From Isochrysis galbana (Eukaryota; Haptophyta; Isochrysidales; Isochrysidaceae): a stretch of DNA of 64,000 nt. The notes under the pieces were generated by a model, which worked only from the letters and a program-made list of their open reading frames with translations, was not told the DNA's origin and did not search any database. This document shows, one piece after another, positions 1 through 9,215 of the stretch. The position numbers and the translations under genes are program-made. The stretch is from contig CM030936.1 in NCBI GenBank assembly GCA_018136815.1, forward strand, positions 4,416,474 to 4,480,473. Reading direction: 5' to 3'. Every line of letters begins with the position of its first letter. The stretch's first letter is position 1.

Positions 1-413
1 CTCATCCTGGCGCGGTTTAAGCTGTGTATTTGGCCGTATATTGACCAATTGCGTTCAGCCGCGGAAGCAGCCGCTGGTTGTGCGAGGACTTGCTGGGCTA
101 CATTGGCCAGCATGGGGACATGCTGTCCGTACATGGTCCACCAGCGTGACGGCTCCATCTCGCGCGCGTTCTGACGTGCTGACGCCCGGCTGAAGGCCCC
201 CTCCCCATTCTGGAAGATGAAAAATTCTCGTTCCAACTGTGCGACACGGCGGACAACCGACTCATGCTCAATAGTGAGCTCCTTCCATGCCACTTGTGGA
301 TCACTAGAGGCAAGAATTGCATCACGAAGAGCAAACCTATCAAAAACGGCACGCAACCCCTCCATCGTAGCCTCATCAAGATCACCTGCAGTCTCCATGA
401 ACTCAGGGTAGCG
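1..413 (-). pseudogene. hAT-family transposase, C-terminal dimerisation region (partial at window edge)
   Basis: Reading the minus strand from 413 to 1 gives one open frame of about 137 codons with no stop, running off the left edge. It contains SRWWTMYGQHVPMLANVAQQ followed by a Pro-Ala-Ser stretch and ERNWSIYGQIHSLNRARMR. This is the signature of the hAT transposase C-terminal dimerisation domain: WW, then small residues, then ERNWS-YG-IH. hAT proteins are cut-and-paste DNA transposases in which this region mediates multimerisation. A TAG at 414-416 directly precedes the open stretch, so the 5' part is decayed, frameshifted or joined by splicing that I cannot resolve. The ATGs further right on this strand lie in other frames. 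Fragment identity is well supported; whether the gene is intact beyond the window cannot be seen. Confidence 0.75.
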
Positions 414-947
414 CTATCCAACCCACTCGTTTGGCAAGAGGGTATGCTGGCGATGTCAGCCTGAACGAAGGGGTCCGATTTACCTGACTTTTTGTGACGT
501 TTAGAGATCTCCCGAAATAATCTTGTTCCAGTCTTCATCACTGATACTTGAGTGATCGTCAGTCTTCCGCGTAGACGGTGTAGGCTGCCTTTTATGCCTT
601 TTATTTATGAGTATTGTTGTCGTGGAATTGCGTTCAGTATTGTTGTGTTTCTCCGGATTGGGGCGACCAAGAATGCGGTTGCATAACTTCTGATACATGA
701 TCGAATCGGGAGGTGGTCTTCCACATTTTGTACATTTTTTTTTGTGAGAGTGTAGGAGAGCTTCCGCCCTCCGCCTCCTGCCATGGTCTCGTCTGCCTTG
801 TGGCACCGAGGAGGAAGGGCGCGCTTATGGTCGCATAGCGCCTTCGTACATAACGTTAGCTTTTACGCATGGCCAAAGCCTGTAGGCCTAGGTATTTCGT
901 GACAGGATTAATATTATCTAATCTTCCTAGTACCACGAGCGCTTCCT
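414..947. other. no supported gene; possible decayed 5' part of the hAT transposon
   Basis: The minus strand has a short frame (about 501-806) with CTKCGRPPP and a lysine-rich stretch, which could be a zinc-finger or linker remnant of the neighbouring transposase. It is not in frame with the dimerisation domain and I cannot connect them. Nothing else is recognisable. Confidence 0.3.
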
Positions 948-1112
948 ATGGGCGAAAGGGATCCCCAAGATGTCGTGAATGGGCTGCTAGGAAAAAGGAA
1001 GCGTTCCGTGGAATCACTATCGTCTATGAGCATAGCACAGATGTCTGACAAGGCCTGGTTGGAGTTCAGTGATGTGCAAAGTGACATAATGGATATATGT
1101 ATTTGTGAATAG
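948..1112 (+). pseudogene. short reading frame, possibly decayed, unknown function
   Basis: An ATG at 948 opens 54 codons beginning MGERDPQDVVNGLLGKRKR and ending in ICICE before a TAG at 1110-1112. The same frame then continues for about 38 more codons (LQRDSNFITELQRYNHWD and on) to a second stop near 1228. Charged and Ser-rich composition on both sides of the TAG suggests one coding stretch broken by a nonsense change, or a short gene with an unseen intron. No family is recognised and there is no promoter or splice evidence. Confidence 0.25.
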
Positions 1113-1473
1113 CTCCAACGTGACTCCAATTTCATCACAGAGCTCCAAAGATACAACCATTGGGATTGTAGTGCCGTGAGAGGACGCATCGAGTCTGTGA
1201 AGAAAGAGCTGTCGCAGACATGGTAATGAGTACCGGAAGAGGTATACTTGCACACGGACATGATGTCCCAATCCAGCTAGGGATTTATTTTTTTTGTTGG
1301 AGGAGTGATTTTCAATTGACCCCGCTGTGCCCATACGTGTACCTCCTTTGATTCAAACGTGCTTCTGCGGTAGGATGTTGCTCCAGTTCGAATCGAGTGA
1401 TGACGTCAGCACCAGGTTCTATGCCGATTCCACTACAAAAAAATGTCATCATCTTATTTTAAAAAAAAGGTTC

Positions 1474-2205
1474 ATGACGTATTACACGAAGCTTCCGTGG
1501 CTCGCTTTAGGTCCACTGGCGATTGGTCAGACGTCGGTGGATGACGTTGGAGTCTGTACGGGAAGCAATGTGAAGCTCATCAATGGCAAGTGTATCGCGC
1601 AGTGCACAACCGATTGTGATGGTGATTCACGTGGGTTGGATCTGCTTTTACAGAATATGGGCACCTGTGTGGGTAGCGACGTCAAGCTGGTGGAGGGTCA
1701 ATGTACTTCAAGTGCCATTATGGGGGTATGTACAGCGGCCGACGTCAAGTTGGTGGATGGTATCTGTCAATCGAATCATCTCGTCTCGGGCCTTCCCAAG
1801 AATGGTGGTATTGCGGTCGTGAAGCCAACGTCGTCCTCGACCACCTTGACGCACTTCTTCGCCGCCGGTCCGTACTACAACATGACAGACTATGATTTGA
1901 ACGACGCGATCACCGAGGTGCATGTTGCAGAGAACTGCACCGCTACCGTGTACGCGGCCATCGATAAACGCACCTCCGATGGGTCCAAGTTTGCAACACT
2001 CCATGGAGATGCCAAGTACGTCGGAGGGGAGGAGTACGGGGAAGGGAAGTTCAAGTCGAATGATATTTCAACGATATATCCACCCTGCCCCAAATCGAGT
2101 GAATGGAGTCAGACCACGTGTGTAATTCAACATGTGAAGGGTCAAGTTGACTCAAGTAACCTCCGGGTGACAATGAAAGGTGTCAGCAGGGATGGGGATA
2201 ATTGA
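1474..2205 (+). CDS. small secreted protein with three Cys-bounded repeats, unknown function
   Basis: 243 aa from the ATG at 1474. This start is chosen because it opens with a plausible signal peptide (MTYYTKLPWLALGPLAIGQ). Three repeats follow at about residues 30-110, each of the form CxxxxVKLxxGxC: CTGSNVKLINGKC, CVGSDVKLVEGQC and CTAADVKLVDGIC. The first two are separated by an acidic spacer with extra cysteines. The rest (from about residue 125) has no recognised fold. It contains several N-x-T/S sites and a Cys pair, consistent with an extracellular or lumenal protein. Cys-bounded xxLxxGxC repeats of this general kind occur in surface or structural proteins of large algal viruses and in secreted algal proteins; that comparison is from memory. 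The base composition is more AT-rich than the housekeeping genes. The last ~50 codons plus 3' flank recur in a broken copy at 57075-57233, so the gene probably belongs to, or was carried by, a mobile element. Confidence 0.6.
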   Translation: MTYYTKLPWLALGPLAIGQTSVDDVGVCTGSNVKLINGKCIAQCTTDCDGDSRGLDLLLQNMGTCVGSDVKLVEGQCTSSAIMGVCTAADVKLVDGICQSNHLVSGLPKNGGIAVVKPTSSSTTLTHFFAAGPYYNMTDYDLNDAITEVHVAENCTATVYAAIDKRTSDGSKFATLHGDAKYVGGEEYGEGKFKSNDISTIYPPCPKSSEWSQTTCVIQHVKGQVDSSNLRVTMKGVSRDGDN

Positions 2206-2468
2206 ACGCTTTTGGTCTCGCAAGATTTCAGCCATGAACTGTGCATTCTCACTATAGGGCCCAAACTTGCATAAAAAATTGTAAAAGATATAGATACGAG
2301 CCCCTAGTTGGGCTGTGAGTCCGTAAGCTTACGGTGGTTTTGAGCTTACACTTACATCAGTACTTACATCAGTACTAATATAAGCTTACACCCCTATTAT
2401 AACTTCTAGTATCGCTATTATTATACTTATACTTATACTTACTGGGGGGAACTATCCTTAAATTAAAT
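2206..2468. other. AT-rich intergenic DNA with a perfect 14-bp palindrome and short direct repeats
   Basis: No gene is seen. The stretch holds the perfect palindrome CCGTAAGCTTACGG (2321-2334), direct repeats of CTTACATCAGTA (about 2349-2376) and runs of ACTTAT. It separates the secreted-protein gene from the repeat starting at 2469. Confidence 0.6.
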
Positions 2469-3217
2469 TAAACCTTTTAATAGTCTCACCGCGCACGCAG
2501 CCGTGGACCCTCTACTTTCTACTCACGTAGGAAAACTTTCTACACCCCCACGCTCCCAGCCCTTCTCCCCCCGCCATCAGGCGGCTCCCCCCGTGCACTA
2601 CTAGGGGGATTGGGGTGAAGGGCTTAGATATGGTCCGGTGGCCCGCGCCTCCCCCCGGTGATCTGTTCCCTCTCTTCCTCCTGTGTCTCCGAGTGGGCGG
2701 CGACCTCGGTCCCGACTTATCCTGTAAACAGGTGCGGGACTTACCTATTTTTCGGTGGGCGGAGCTCCGCTCCGCCCACCCCCTTCTCCGCGCTCTCTCT
2801 CCCCTCTCCTGCGGCACGCGCGATGGCGCGCCTGCGGCAGGCCTGCAGCTGCCCATTGGCGACCCTGGAGGCTCATGGAGGCCAGCTCAGGGGGCAGAGG
2901 AGGCTGGGGCTGGGCCCTGGCCTCCCCTGCCTCTCCCTCGCTGGCGCTCCTGAGCCTCAGGGGCCCCCACGCTGCACCTGTCTGCCTGTCGAACAGGGGG
3001 GGAGGAGGGGTTGGAGCAATGGGCTGGCCACGCCGGGCCAGGATGGGCGAATCAGGCGAGCCTGTCAGTGGGAGAGAGGGTCAGCAGGGCAGTGGCCTCC
3101 TGGCAAGCCATCAGGCGTGCCAGGAGGATGGGTGGTTCCTCCCCCATGGCGGGGGAGGAGTGGAGAGAGGGGGGGGCTCGTGCCCCCCCATGGGCGAGCT
3201 AAGTATAAACTTAGTTG
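2469..3217 (+). repeat. 749-bp interspersed repeat, copy 1 (family B)
   Basis: Nearly identical, at the same length, to 62126-62874; I see only a couple of substitutions (for example near 2709 and 2732). It begins TAAACCTTTTAATAG and ends in a hairpin-forming CTAAGTATAAACTTAG followed by TTG. The right ~90 bp, with the GGGGCTCGTGCCCCCC core, also form both arms of the TIR element at 42148-42598. Several frames are open in both copies because the DNA is GC-rich and the copies are recent. No protein family is recognised, so I treat it as non-coding. Confidence 0.85.
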
Positions 3218-3220
3218 GAA

Positions 3221-3450
3221 CTATCGTTAAAACGATAGGGTCATGGAGCGCGCGCCGCCGCCCGCTCTCGCTGCCGCTGCCCTCGCCATGATGGACGAAG
3301 AGCTCACGGACACGCCGTTGTCGCCGAAGCGACCGCGCCAGGACGACCCCCCCAGTCAGGTGGGCACAGGAGCCGGCGGGCCGCGCCCGCGCATCACCAT
3401 GAACGACAAGTTCAAAGCCGCCATGCTGGCACCAGCCAGCAGGCAACACA
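3221..3450 (+). repeat. repeat family D, copy 1: palindrome plus a conserved coding-like exon
   Basis: Starts with the near-palindrome CTATCGTTAAAACGATAG (3221-3238). Four bases on, an ATG at 3243 opens a frame beginning MERAPPPALAAAALAMMDE and containing the basic, NLS-like motif PLSPKRPRQDDPP. An inverted copy at 23621-23937 keeps the same frame over about 70 codons with many conservative changes, and a shorter relic lies at 9138-9175. A CAG|GTGGGC at about 3359 could be a splice donor. It is most likely the first exon of an element-encoded or captured gene. The function is not recognised. Confidence 0.55.
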
Positions 3451-4089
3451 CCTCCAACACAATCCATGTGGGGTTTATTCTGGGTCCCGGGTGCGTTGGG
3501 CTACCCCACATGGGTTGTGAGAGTGCTCCTTCTCTACTTACTTTTAGTGATGTGAGTTTTAGTTCGCGGATGTTGTTTAACGCCTGCTTCCAGAACACGG
3601 GAAGTTTGCTTGTGCCCGCAGGACTCAACGTAGTGACCCACCCGCTTCTCTCTTTTACGAGAGTTTTACCTGGGTGTTGGGCAGTGTGGTCAGATCCACC
3701 GATCCACTCAGTTACAACGCGGCCTTTCTTGTGCTCTTCATCGAGATATCAGTCAGCGGTTACCTTTTTGAAACACGGCCTTGGACGATAACATCACGCA
3801 CGGCCCCCAAACAAAGGAGATCAATTCTCCGTGGTCGAAAGGGGGGGCGAGCCGTACCTCTCTTCCCGCGGGGGGAAAGCACCATGCGGGGCAAATGCGA
3901 GAGCCATACGGGGGAAGGTCGTGGTGAAAGAAGAAACGAGGGCGAAAGAACGAAAGAACTAAGAGAAGTCATAGGCCGAAGTTGCCTCGATTGCCGCGAC
4001 CACGGCAGCCTCCGATGAGGGCATAGTGCGAGAAGTCTGGCGAGTCACCATCCGGATGACCACGAGGTCCACCCCCCTTCTCCTTCCCA
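3451..4089. other. no supported gene
   Basis: Mixed-composition DNA between repeat families. It includes an imperfect inverted repeat (CCATGTGGGGT near 3466 against ACCCCACATGG near 3503) and a purine-rich stretch near 3930. Open frames here lack recognisable domains. Confidence 0.5.
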
Positions 4090-4200
4090 ACATATGGTGA
4101 TTGAACGCTTCTAGTAATTGAACGCTTTTCCATATCTTGGGTGGTGGTGATTGAACGCTTTTCCATATGTTGGGTGATGGTGATTGAACGCTTCTCGCCT
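4090..4200 (+). repeat. short tandem array of a TTGAACGCTTTT-containing unit
   Basis: Four occurrences of (G/A)ATTGAACGCTT(T/C)T lie within about 100 bp (near 4099, 4116, 4148 and 4182), two of them followed by CCATAT. The same core (AATTGAACGCTTTTGGTCT) sits at the stop codon of the secreted-protein gene (about 2201) and of its broken copy (about 57217). The array therefore appears to be built from the 3' end of that element. Confidence 0.6.
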
Positions 4201-4512
4201 CCTGCCTCTCCCACTCTCCCACCTCGCCTCGCGCCTCGCTGGCCATGGCAGCCTACCAGAGGCCCCTGTATGGCCCTGGCGACCAAGGAGGGAGGGGAGG
4301 GTCAGCTCGAGGGCAGGCCCAATGCGGGCGTGGGAGTGCAATTCGCGGCCCGAGACCACTAGGGGTCTGGGCCAAAATGATGATTGCCCCGCCCCTGCCA
4401 AAGGGCAGGGGCTGAGGTTGGTTGTACGGGCCCGAGCCCCGGTGGGTGTCCGCAATGGAGTGAGGGGGGGCGAGGCCCCCATTGACCCCCACTAATAAAA
4501 GTAGGTTCCTTC
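4200..4512 (+). repeat. interspersed repeat family C, copy 1 (partial)
   Basis: GC-rich block ending CCATTGACCCCCACTAATAAAAGTAGGTT. It matches the inverted sequence at about 57306-57600 (GTGGGGGTCAATGG, TGCCCTTTGGCAGGGGCTG and other blocks) and, in the same orientation, part of 24020-24545. No coding function is seen. Confidence 0.7.
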
Positions 4513-4630
4513 TCATTGAGTAAGAGCTAACTTAAACTTATGGCTAATGGTCCATTATAATGGTATGGAAATGGATGATGAACTTATAGACCTAGACATA
4601 TGCACTATACATGCACCAAATTCAATGTGC

Positions 4631-4680
4631 ATGATCCAATAGGCTGCGCACTCCACTCCTCATCCAGGCAGATATAAAAT
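4631..4680 (+). promoter_or_regulatory. CCAAT + TATA promoter-like pair without an assigned gene
   Basis: GATCCAAT (4633-4640) is followed about 30 bp later by GATATAAAAT (4671-4680). The spacing and order are those of a eukaryotic core promoter on the plus strand. No plus-strand gene follows; the next feature is the 3' end of the agenet gene on the other strand. It could drive an antisense or repeat-derived transcript, or be chance in an AT-rich patch. Confidence 0.3.
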
Positions 4681-5066
4681 AGCACCACTGCATGGACCGT
4701 GTGATGAGAGCGCCGCACGAAAATCCTTCACGTCTCGATCGATCTCCAAATTTGTGTGTATTGCAAGTCAATTATAAAGAAGACGAATGTACCTGTACTC
4801 TACACGAGAGCTTCCTCGTGCTCGCTGGCTCGAGGGCGTGTGCGAGCTGGCATGATGACTGGGAGCTTTGATGGCAAAGACGCGGACGATACCTCGCCAA
4901 GTGAGGCTCCCCGCCCATCCAACACCGGCGGGTAAGGCCTGATTCTCGCATAACGAATCCGCTTTCCACTCACGCCGAGAATCGACGATGAGGCCGTACC
5001 GCCCTTCACCTCCGTGTGCAAACGAGGGCCCGCGACGACCGTCGCGATTCGCCGCTGGCCCACCTC

Positions 5067-8000
5067 TCAGTCGGCATCGGTCGCGTCCTCCATGGCCGAA
5101 GCGTCCGATTTGATCAGAGCACTTGGTAAGGGCGCAGGCACACCACCGGGATCTTGCACGGACGAGTGCGTCGGCGCACGCGGGCCGGCTGCTGGGCTTA
5201 CACCCGCGAGCTGACTTGCGACCTCCGGACAGATTGTGGGAGCGCCTTCCGAATGCGATATCCCTGAGACTACCGATTGCGTCTCGATCGCGAGGAAGTA
5301 GCGTTGGTCGGGCCCAAACAACCACGCAGGTAGCTGCTTGCGCAATTCCTTGCCGAGCATCGTGACGATGGCTCGACGGCTCCTGTCGAAGGTCGCGTTC
5401 ATCGCATCGGCGGCGGCCTGCGTGCGCTCTACTAGCTCACTTCGGGAAAGCGGGCCGTTGCGCAGCACATCAACCACCACGGAGCGTAGGCTGCCCTGCT
5501 GGATACCCGCAAGTGCGCTTGGGGTGGTGCTCGCACCACCGGCGCTGCTTCCGTCAGGGCTCGCAGCACAATCGGCCGGCGTGGTCATCGAGGCTTGACG
5601 CGAGACGAGGCTGGGGGATGCTCCAGATAGCGCAGCGTCGGTGCCGGGCGTCGAGCTCGTCGCCGTTGCATGCCCGGGCGGTACTGGTGTGAATGCTCGA
5701 GCATTGGGCGTGGCGCCCGAGCCGTCCGCATTCTGCGACGGCAATGGCATGCCCTCCCTGAGAGCTGCCGCCTCACGGGCGAAGGCGGTCGCCTCTTCCG
5801 GAGTGACTGGCGAGCTAGACATCCCCGATGGTCGGCGTTGCCACTCGCCTTCCACCCACATTATCGGTGGCCGGAGAGCCGACGCGTAAGCGACGTGCTC
5901 CACATCCTCAGTCGAGCGCACGACGTAGCGCCTAGCCTGATCGCCGGCGGCACCTTTGCTCGCGGCCTCCAATGCAGCGGCCGGGACGGCGGTCAAATCG
6001 TCGATGGTATCACGCTTTACTCGCTTCCTCGGCCTCTCATCATCCTCGGATATGCCGCGCTCCCTGGCGCAATCAGATGCCTCGCCCTCATCGGACTCCT
6101 CGTCATCCTCCAATACCCTCACGATCGTGACGTCCCACCACGCGCCGTCAAAGCTAAAGTCGGCGCTATCGCCTTCCGTAAGCGTGCAGAGCCAATCAAG
6201 CTTTTCTGATTGGTTGACAGCTGGCGCGCGAGGCCGGATGAGGCACACCGGGTCGGTCCCTACGTAAGGCTCAGAATCCAAGTCATTCTGATCGTCCACC
6301 TGTGGATTCAAATTGAGCGCGTGAAAGGGGAAGGGAAGTGAGGTGCACGTGGTTTTGTACGGCTCGGTGAGAGGAAGGACAAGCGGCCGTGCCTTGCAAC
6401 ACATGGCACAGCGTATGCCCTAGCGGCAGCCGGCGGGCCTCAAGGCCATCTTCTGGCCGAAGCCGCCGTACTTTGGCTCCGACCGATGTGCAGGGCCGAG
6501 CAATGCGTGCACCTCTCTGAGCTCTAGGTAGCGTATACTGCACTTGTTCGGATAAACGTGCTCTATGATCTCGCCTTCGAACCACGCACAACGGAATCCC
6601 TCGTCCACCTGCGAATTGTAGCATGCGGGGGCAGCCGCCATCTCCGAAGAGCGCAACCTCCGCATTCCGGCCGCAGCGCTCCGGCCTGAACGATTGCGGA
6701 CACTCCGCCGGTTTACAGCAATACCATGGTGCGGCGCGGGCACGGCATCGAAGACCACGCACCTGCATGACCTCGACGACATCGCCCATCTTCCATTCCT
6801 CGGTCATCTTGGCAAACACCGCGTCCCCCTCGGCAGTGCGTGGCACCGCCACGCGCGCTGCCTCCGAAGCGGCTCCCCATTTGCCACCCCACCGCCCTTG
6901 TCGCCACGACCAACCTGGGCGCAACCTGTCAATGGACACGTCGTACACGCCCTCTAACTCGGACGCAGCTGTGAGCAAGCGCACTGTATACACGATACCG
7001 CCGCCAGCGGTACAAATACCGGGAGCACCGCAGCTCTTCTCGATGCTGCTGGCTCGACCATCAGCACTCTTATCGTCCTCGCAAGAATTCCTCTGGCCTG
7101 ACTCGTCGTCGGCGTCGGACTCTGTCGCGTCCGCCGCCGGGCCGCTGCCGTCCTCCTCGTCGTCAAATATGGGCGCTGTTGGCTTGTCGCGGATCCCCGG
7201 CGACTTGGCGCCATTGGTCGACGCGGCTGAGCGGCGGCACTCGGAGGGCGAGGCCGCTTCGGATTCCTCTGCGCCCTCCTCGTCCGCAGAATCGGCATCA
7301 CCTAGTTCCTCGTAGTCGAGCCGCGCCTCGCCTTCTGTTTTCACCTCGGTTTCAACCTGATCCAGGAGAGCTAGCTCGGCCGAGCGGAAGCTCTTGGTCT
7401 TACCACCCTCGTCAAACTGAACACGAAGCCAGCCTGTGAACAGCAGCAAAGTAGCAAATGTCGCGTGATCACGTGGGCGGGTGAGGCTAGGGGGCGTGCG
7501 GGCTTGAGAGAAGCTCGGGCGTGCAGCGGACGCGAGCACACACCCGTATTGCCAATGTGAACCACCGTGCCGCTCTTGCCGTACGCATCGCTCTCTGCCT
7601 TCACAGCCATGACGCGCGCACCAACCACAAGGCCCTCGCGCGACTCGCGCGCAGCCGCGCTCGTCGACCCGCGCTCCGCGACCGCCCACGCGCCGCCCGC
7701 GCCGCCGAGGAGCTCGGCCTCCCACCAGCCTCCTTCGAAGAACAGCTCGACGGGCATCCCCCAGCCATTTCGCAGCCTGCGCTCAAGTACCGATGCGGGG
7801 GGCCTCGCTGGTGGCAGCGGTCGGAGCGAATCGAGCGGCACGAGCGAGAGCTCACTCCGCCCGCTGCTTAGCACCTGATCAACTTCGCTTGCAGAGCCCG
7901 TTGATGGCTTCGTTTCGTCCTCTGTCGCCTCGGAAGCCTGTGACCCAACCGGGTTGCTGCTGTCCATCTCGCTGATGGCTTGCTGTACTTGGCGATCATC

Positions 8001-8639
8001 GGCGTCAGCCGGCAGCAGATCGAATCGGACAAGCGCGCGGCCCTTCTCCGGGATGTCGAGAAGCGTGCCCTCATACCAGCTGCCTTCGTATTCGTCGGCA
8101 CCCCAGAGCGGGCCCTCGACACGCGTGCCGACGTGGAGTCCCTTCCGTGCCGCCGCGCCCAGCCTGGCGCCCCTCTTCGCCGAGGTGCTTACCTCTCTCT
8201 CCTTGGCCTCTTTCTTGAGCGCCGCCTCCTCTTCTCGCTTGCGCTTCTTCTCCTCGAGCCGCGCCAGCCGTTCCTCCTCCCTGATCCGCTTCTTCTCCTC
8301 GAGCTCCTCGAGCTTAGCCTGCCGCTTTGCGTCCGCCTCACGTGCCTTTGCCTCCACCTCCGCCTCCTTGGCCAGCCGCTTCGCTTCCGCCAGCTCATTC
8401 TTGATCTCTGCTCGCCGAGCTTCCGCGGCCGCCTCGAGTGCGACAAAGAGCTCGACGTCCGCCAAAGAAAGGATCGTGCTTCCGAGAACGAGGAGAGCAC
8501 GGCGGCCGACGGCAGACTCTGCTAGAGCGCCAAGCTCCGCGCGCAGCACCTCCGCCTCCAGAGGGAGAGAGAGAGTGGAGAGCTCCTGATCGCAGTCAGA
8601 GGCTTCTCCACTGAGCGGTGGAGCGCAGTTCGATTCCAT
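5067..8639 (-). CDS. tandem agenet/Tudor-domain nuclear protein, 4 exons
   Basis: Exons (minus): 8639-7544, 7433-6763, 6608-6513, 6299-5067; 1031 aa. Introns are 110, 154 and 213 bp, all GT-AG, and every junction keeps the frame (ACG G|GC TGG; CAG|GTG; GAG|GTG). Residues ~67-150 form a charged coiled coil. Several small beta-barrel (Tudor/agenet-like) units follow: ~168-212, ~295-320, ~337-390, ~581-622 (spanning exons 2-4, with FEGEIIEHVYPNKCSIRYLE) and ~655-685 (FDGAWWDVTIVRV). The plant-agenet hallmark LRPPIMWVEGEW is at ~763-774. A basic NLS-like RPRKRVKR lies at ~710-717. Residues ~889-958 look like a winged-helix fold. Agenet/Tudor units bind methylated histone tails or RNA, so a chromatin-associated adaptor is the likely role (inference). 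The start is the first ATG after the polypyrimidine leader. The exon 3 donor is the least certain junction. Confidence 0.8.
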
Positions 8640-8932
8640 CGTGAGGCTGGGGGGGAGAAGGGGAGGCGGAGGAGAAAGGGGAGGCGGGGCACGGGAGGGG
8701 AGGGGAGGGAGGGAGAGAAGGGGTGGGGGTGGAGGCGGAGGGAGGGAGGGAGGGAGGGAGGGAGCAAGCAAGCGAGAGAGAGACCGAGAGAGAGAACGAG
8801 GGAGAGACCGAGAGAGAGAATGAGGGAGAGACTGAGAGAGAGGAGAGAAAGGAGAGAAGAGAGGGAGAGGTTGGGAGGGACACCCTCGGAGAGAGGGAGG
8901 GAGGGAGGGAGGGAGGGAGGGAGGGGGGGGGG

Positions 8933-8996
<64 letters not shown>

Positions 8997-8999
8997 CTC
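8640..8999 (+). repeat. GA/GGGA microsatellite block = polypyrimidine leader of the agenet gene
   Basis: Purine-only DNA: GGGA repeats (about 8740-8765 and 8893-8935), a G run, then pure (GA)n at about 8936-8995. On the coding strand of the neighbouring minus gene this is a C/CT tract ending about ten bases before its ATG. The proline/serine and arginine/glutamate open frames it produces are artefacts. Confidence 0.9.
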
Positions 9000-9137
9000 G
9001 GTCGCGCGCGGCGGCGGCGCGACAGGGCCGAACTTTTGTACTCTGTGTGGGAGCAGCCAACTCCTACCACCCCAGTCCTTCCCCTCGGTATTCCTTTTCT
9101 TCACCATAGCTGCATAGCTGCCTGGCAACCTGGCGAA

Positions 9138-9215
9138 CTATCGTTATAACGATAGGGCCATTGAGCGCGCCACGCTCCTCTCCTCTCTCTCCGCCCGCTT
9201 CGCCGCGCCGGCCGA
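9138..9215 (+). repeat. repeat family D, relic: perfect 18-bp palindrome plus start of the exon
   Basis: CTATCGTTATAACGATAG (9138-9155) is a perfect palindrome, followed by GGGCCATTGAGCGCGCC. The corresponding sequence in copy 1 is GGGTCATGGAGCGCGCG, so the start codon has become ATT. Similarity fades after about 60 bp. Confidence 0.6.

Noticed and set aside
1380-1410. tRNA B-box-like GTTCGAATC
   Set aside because: No matching A box or cloverleaf around it; other GTTCGA sites (17131, 58424) fail for the same reason. No tRNA or rRNA was found in the window.
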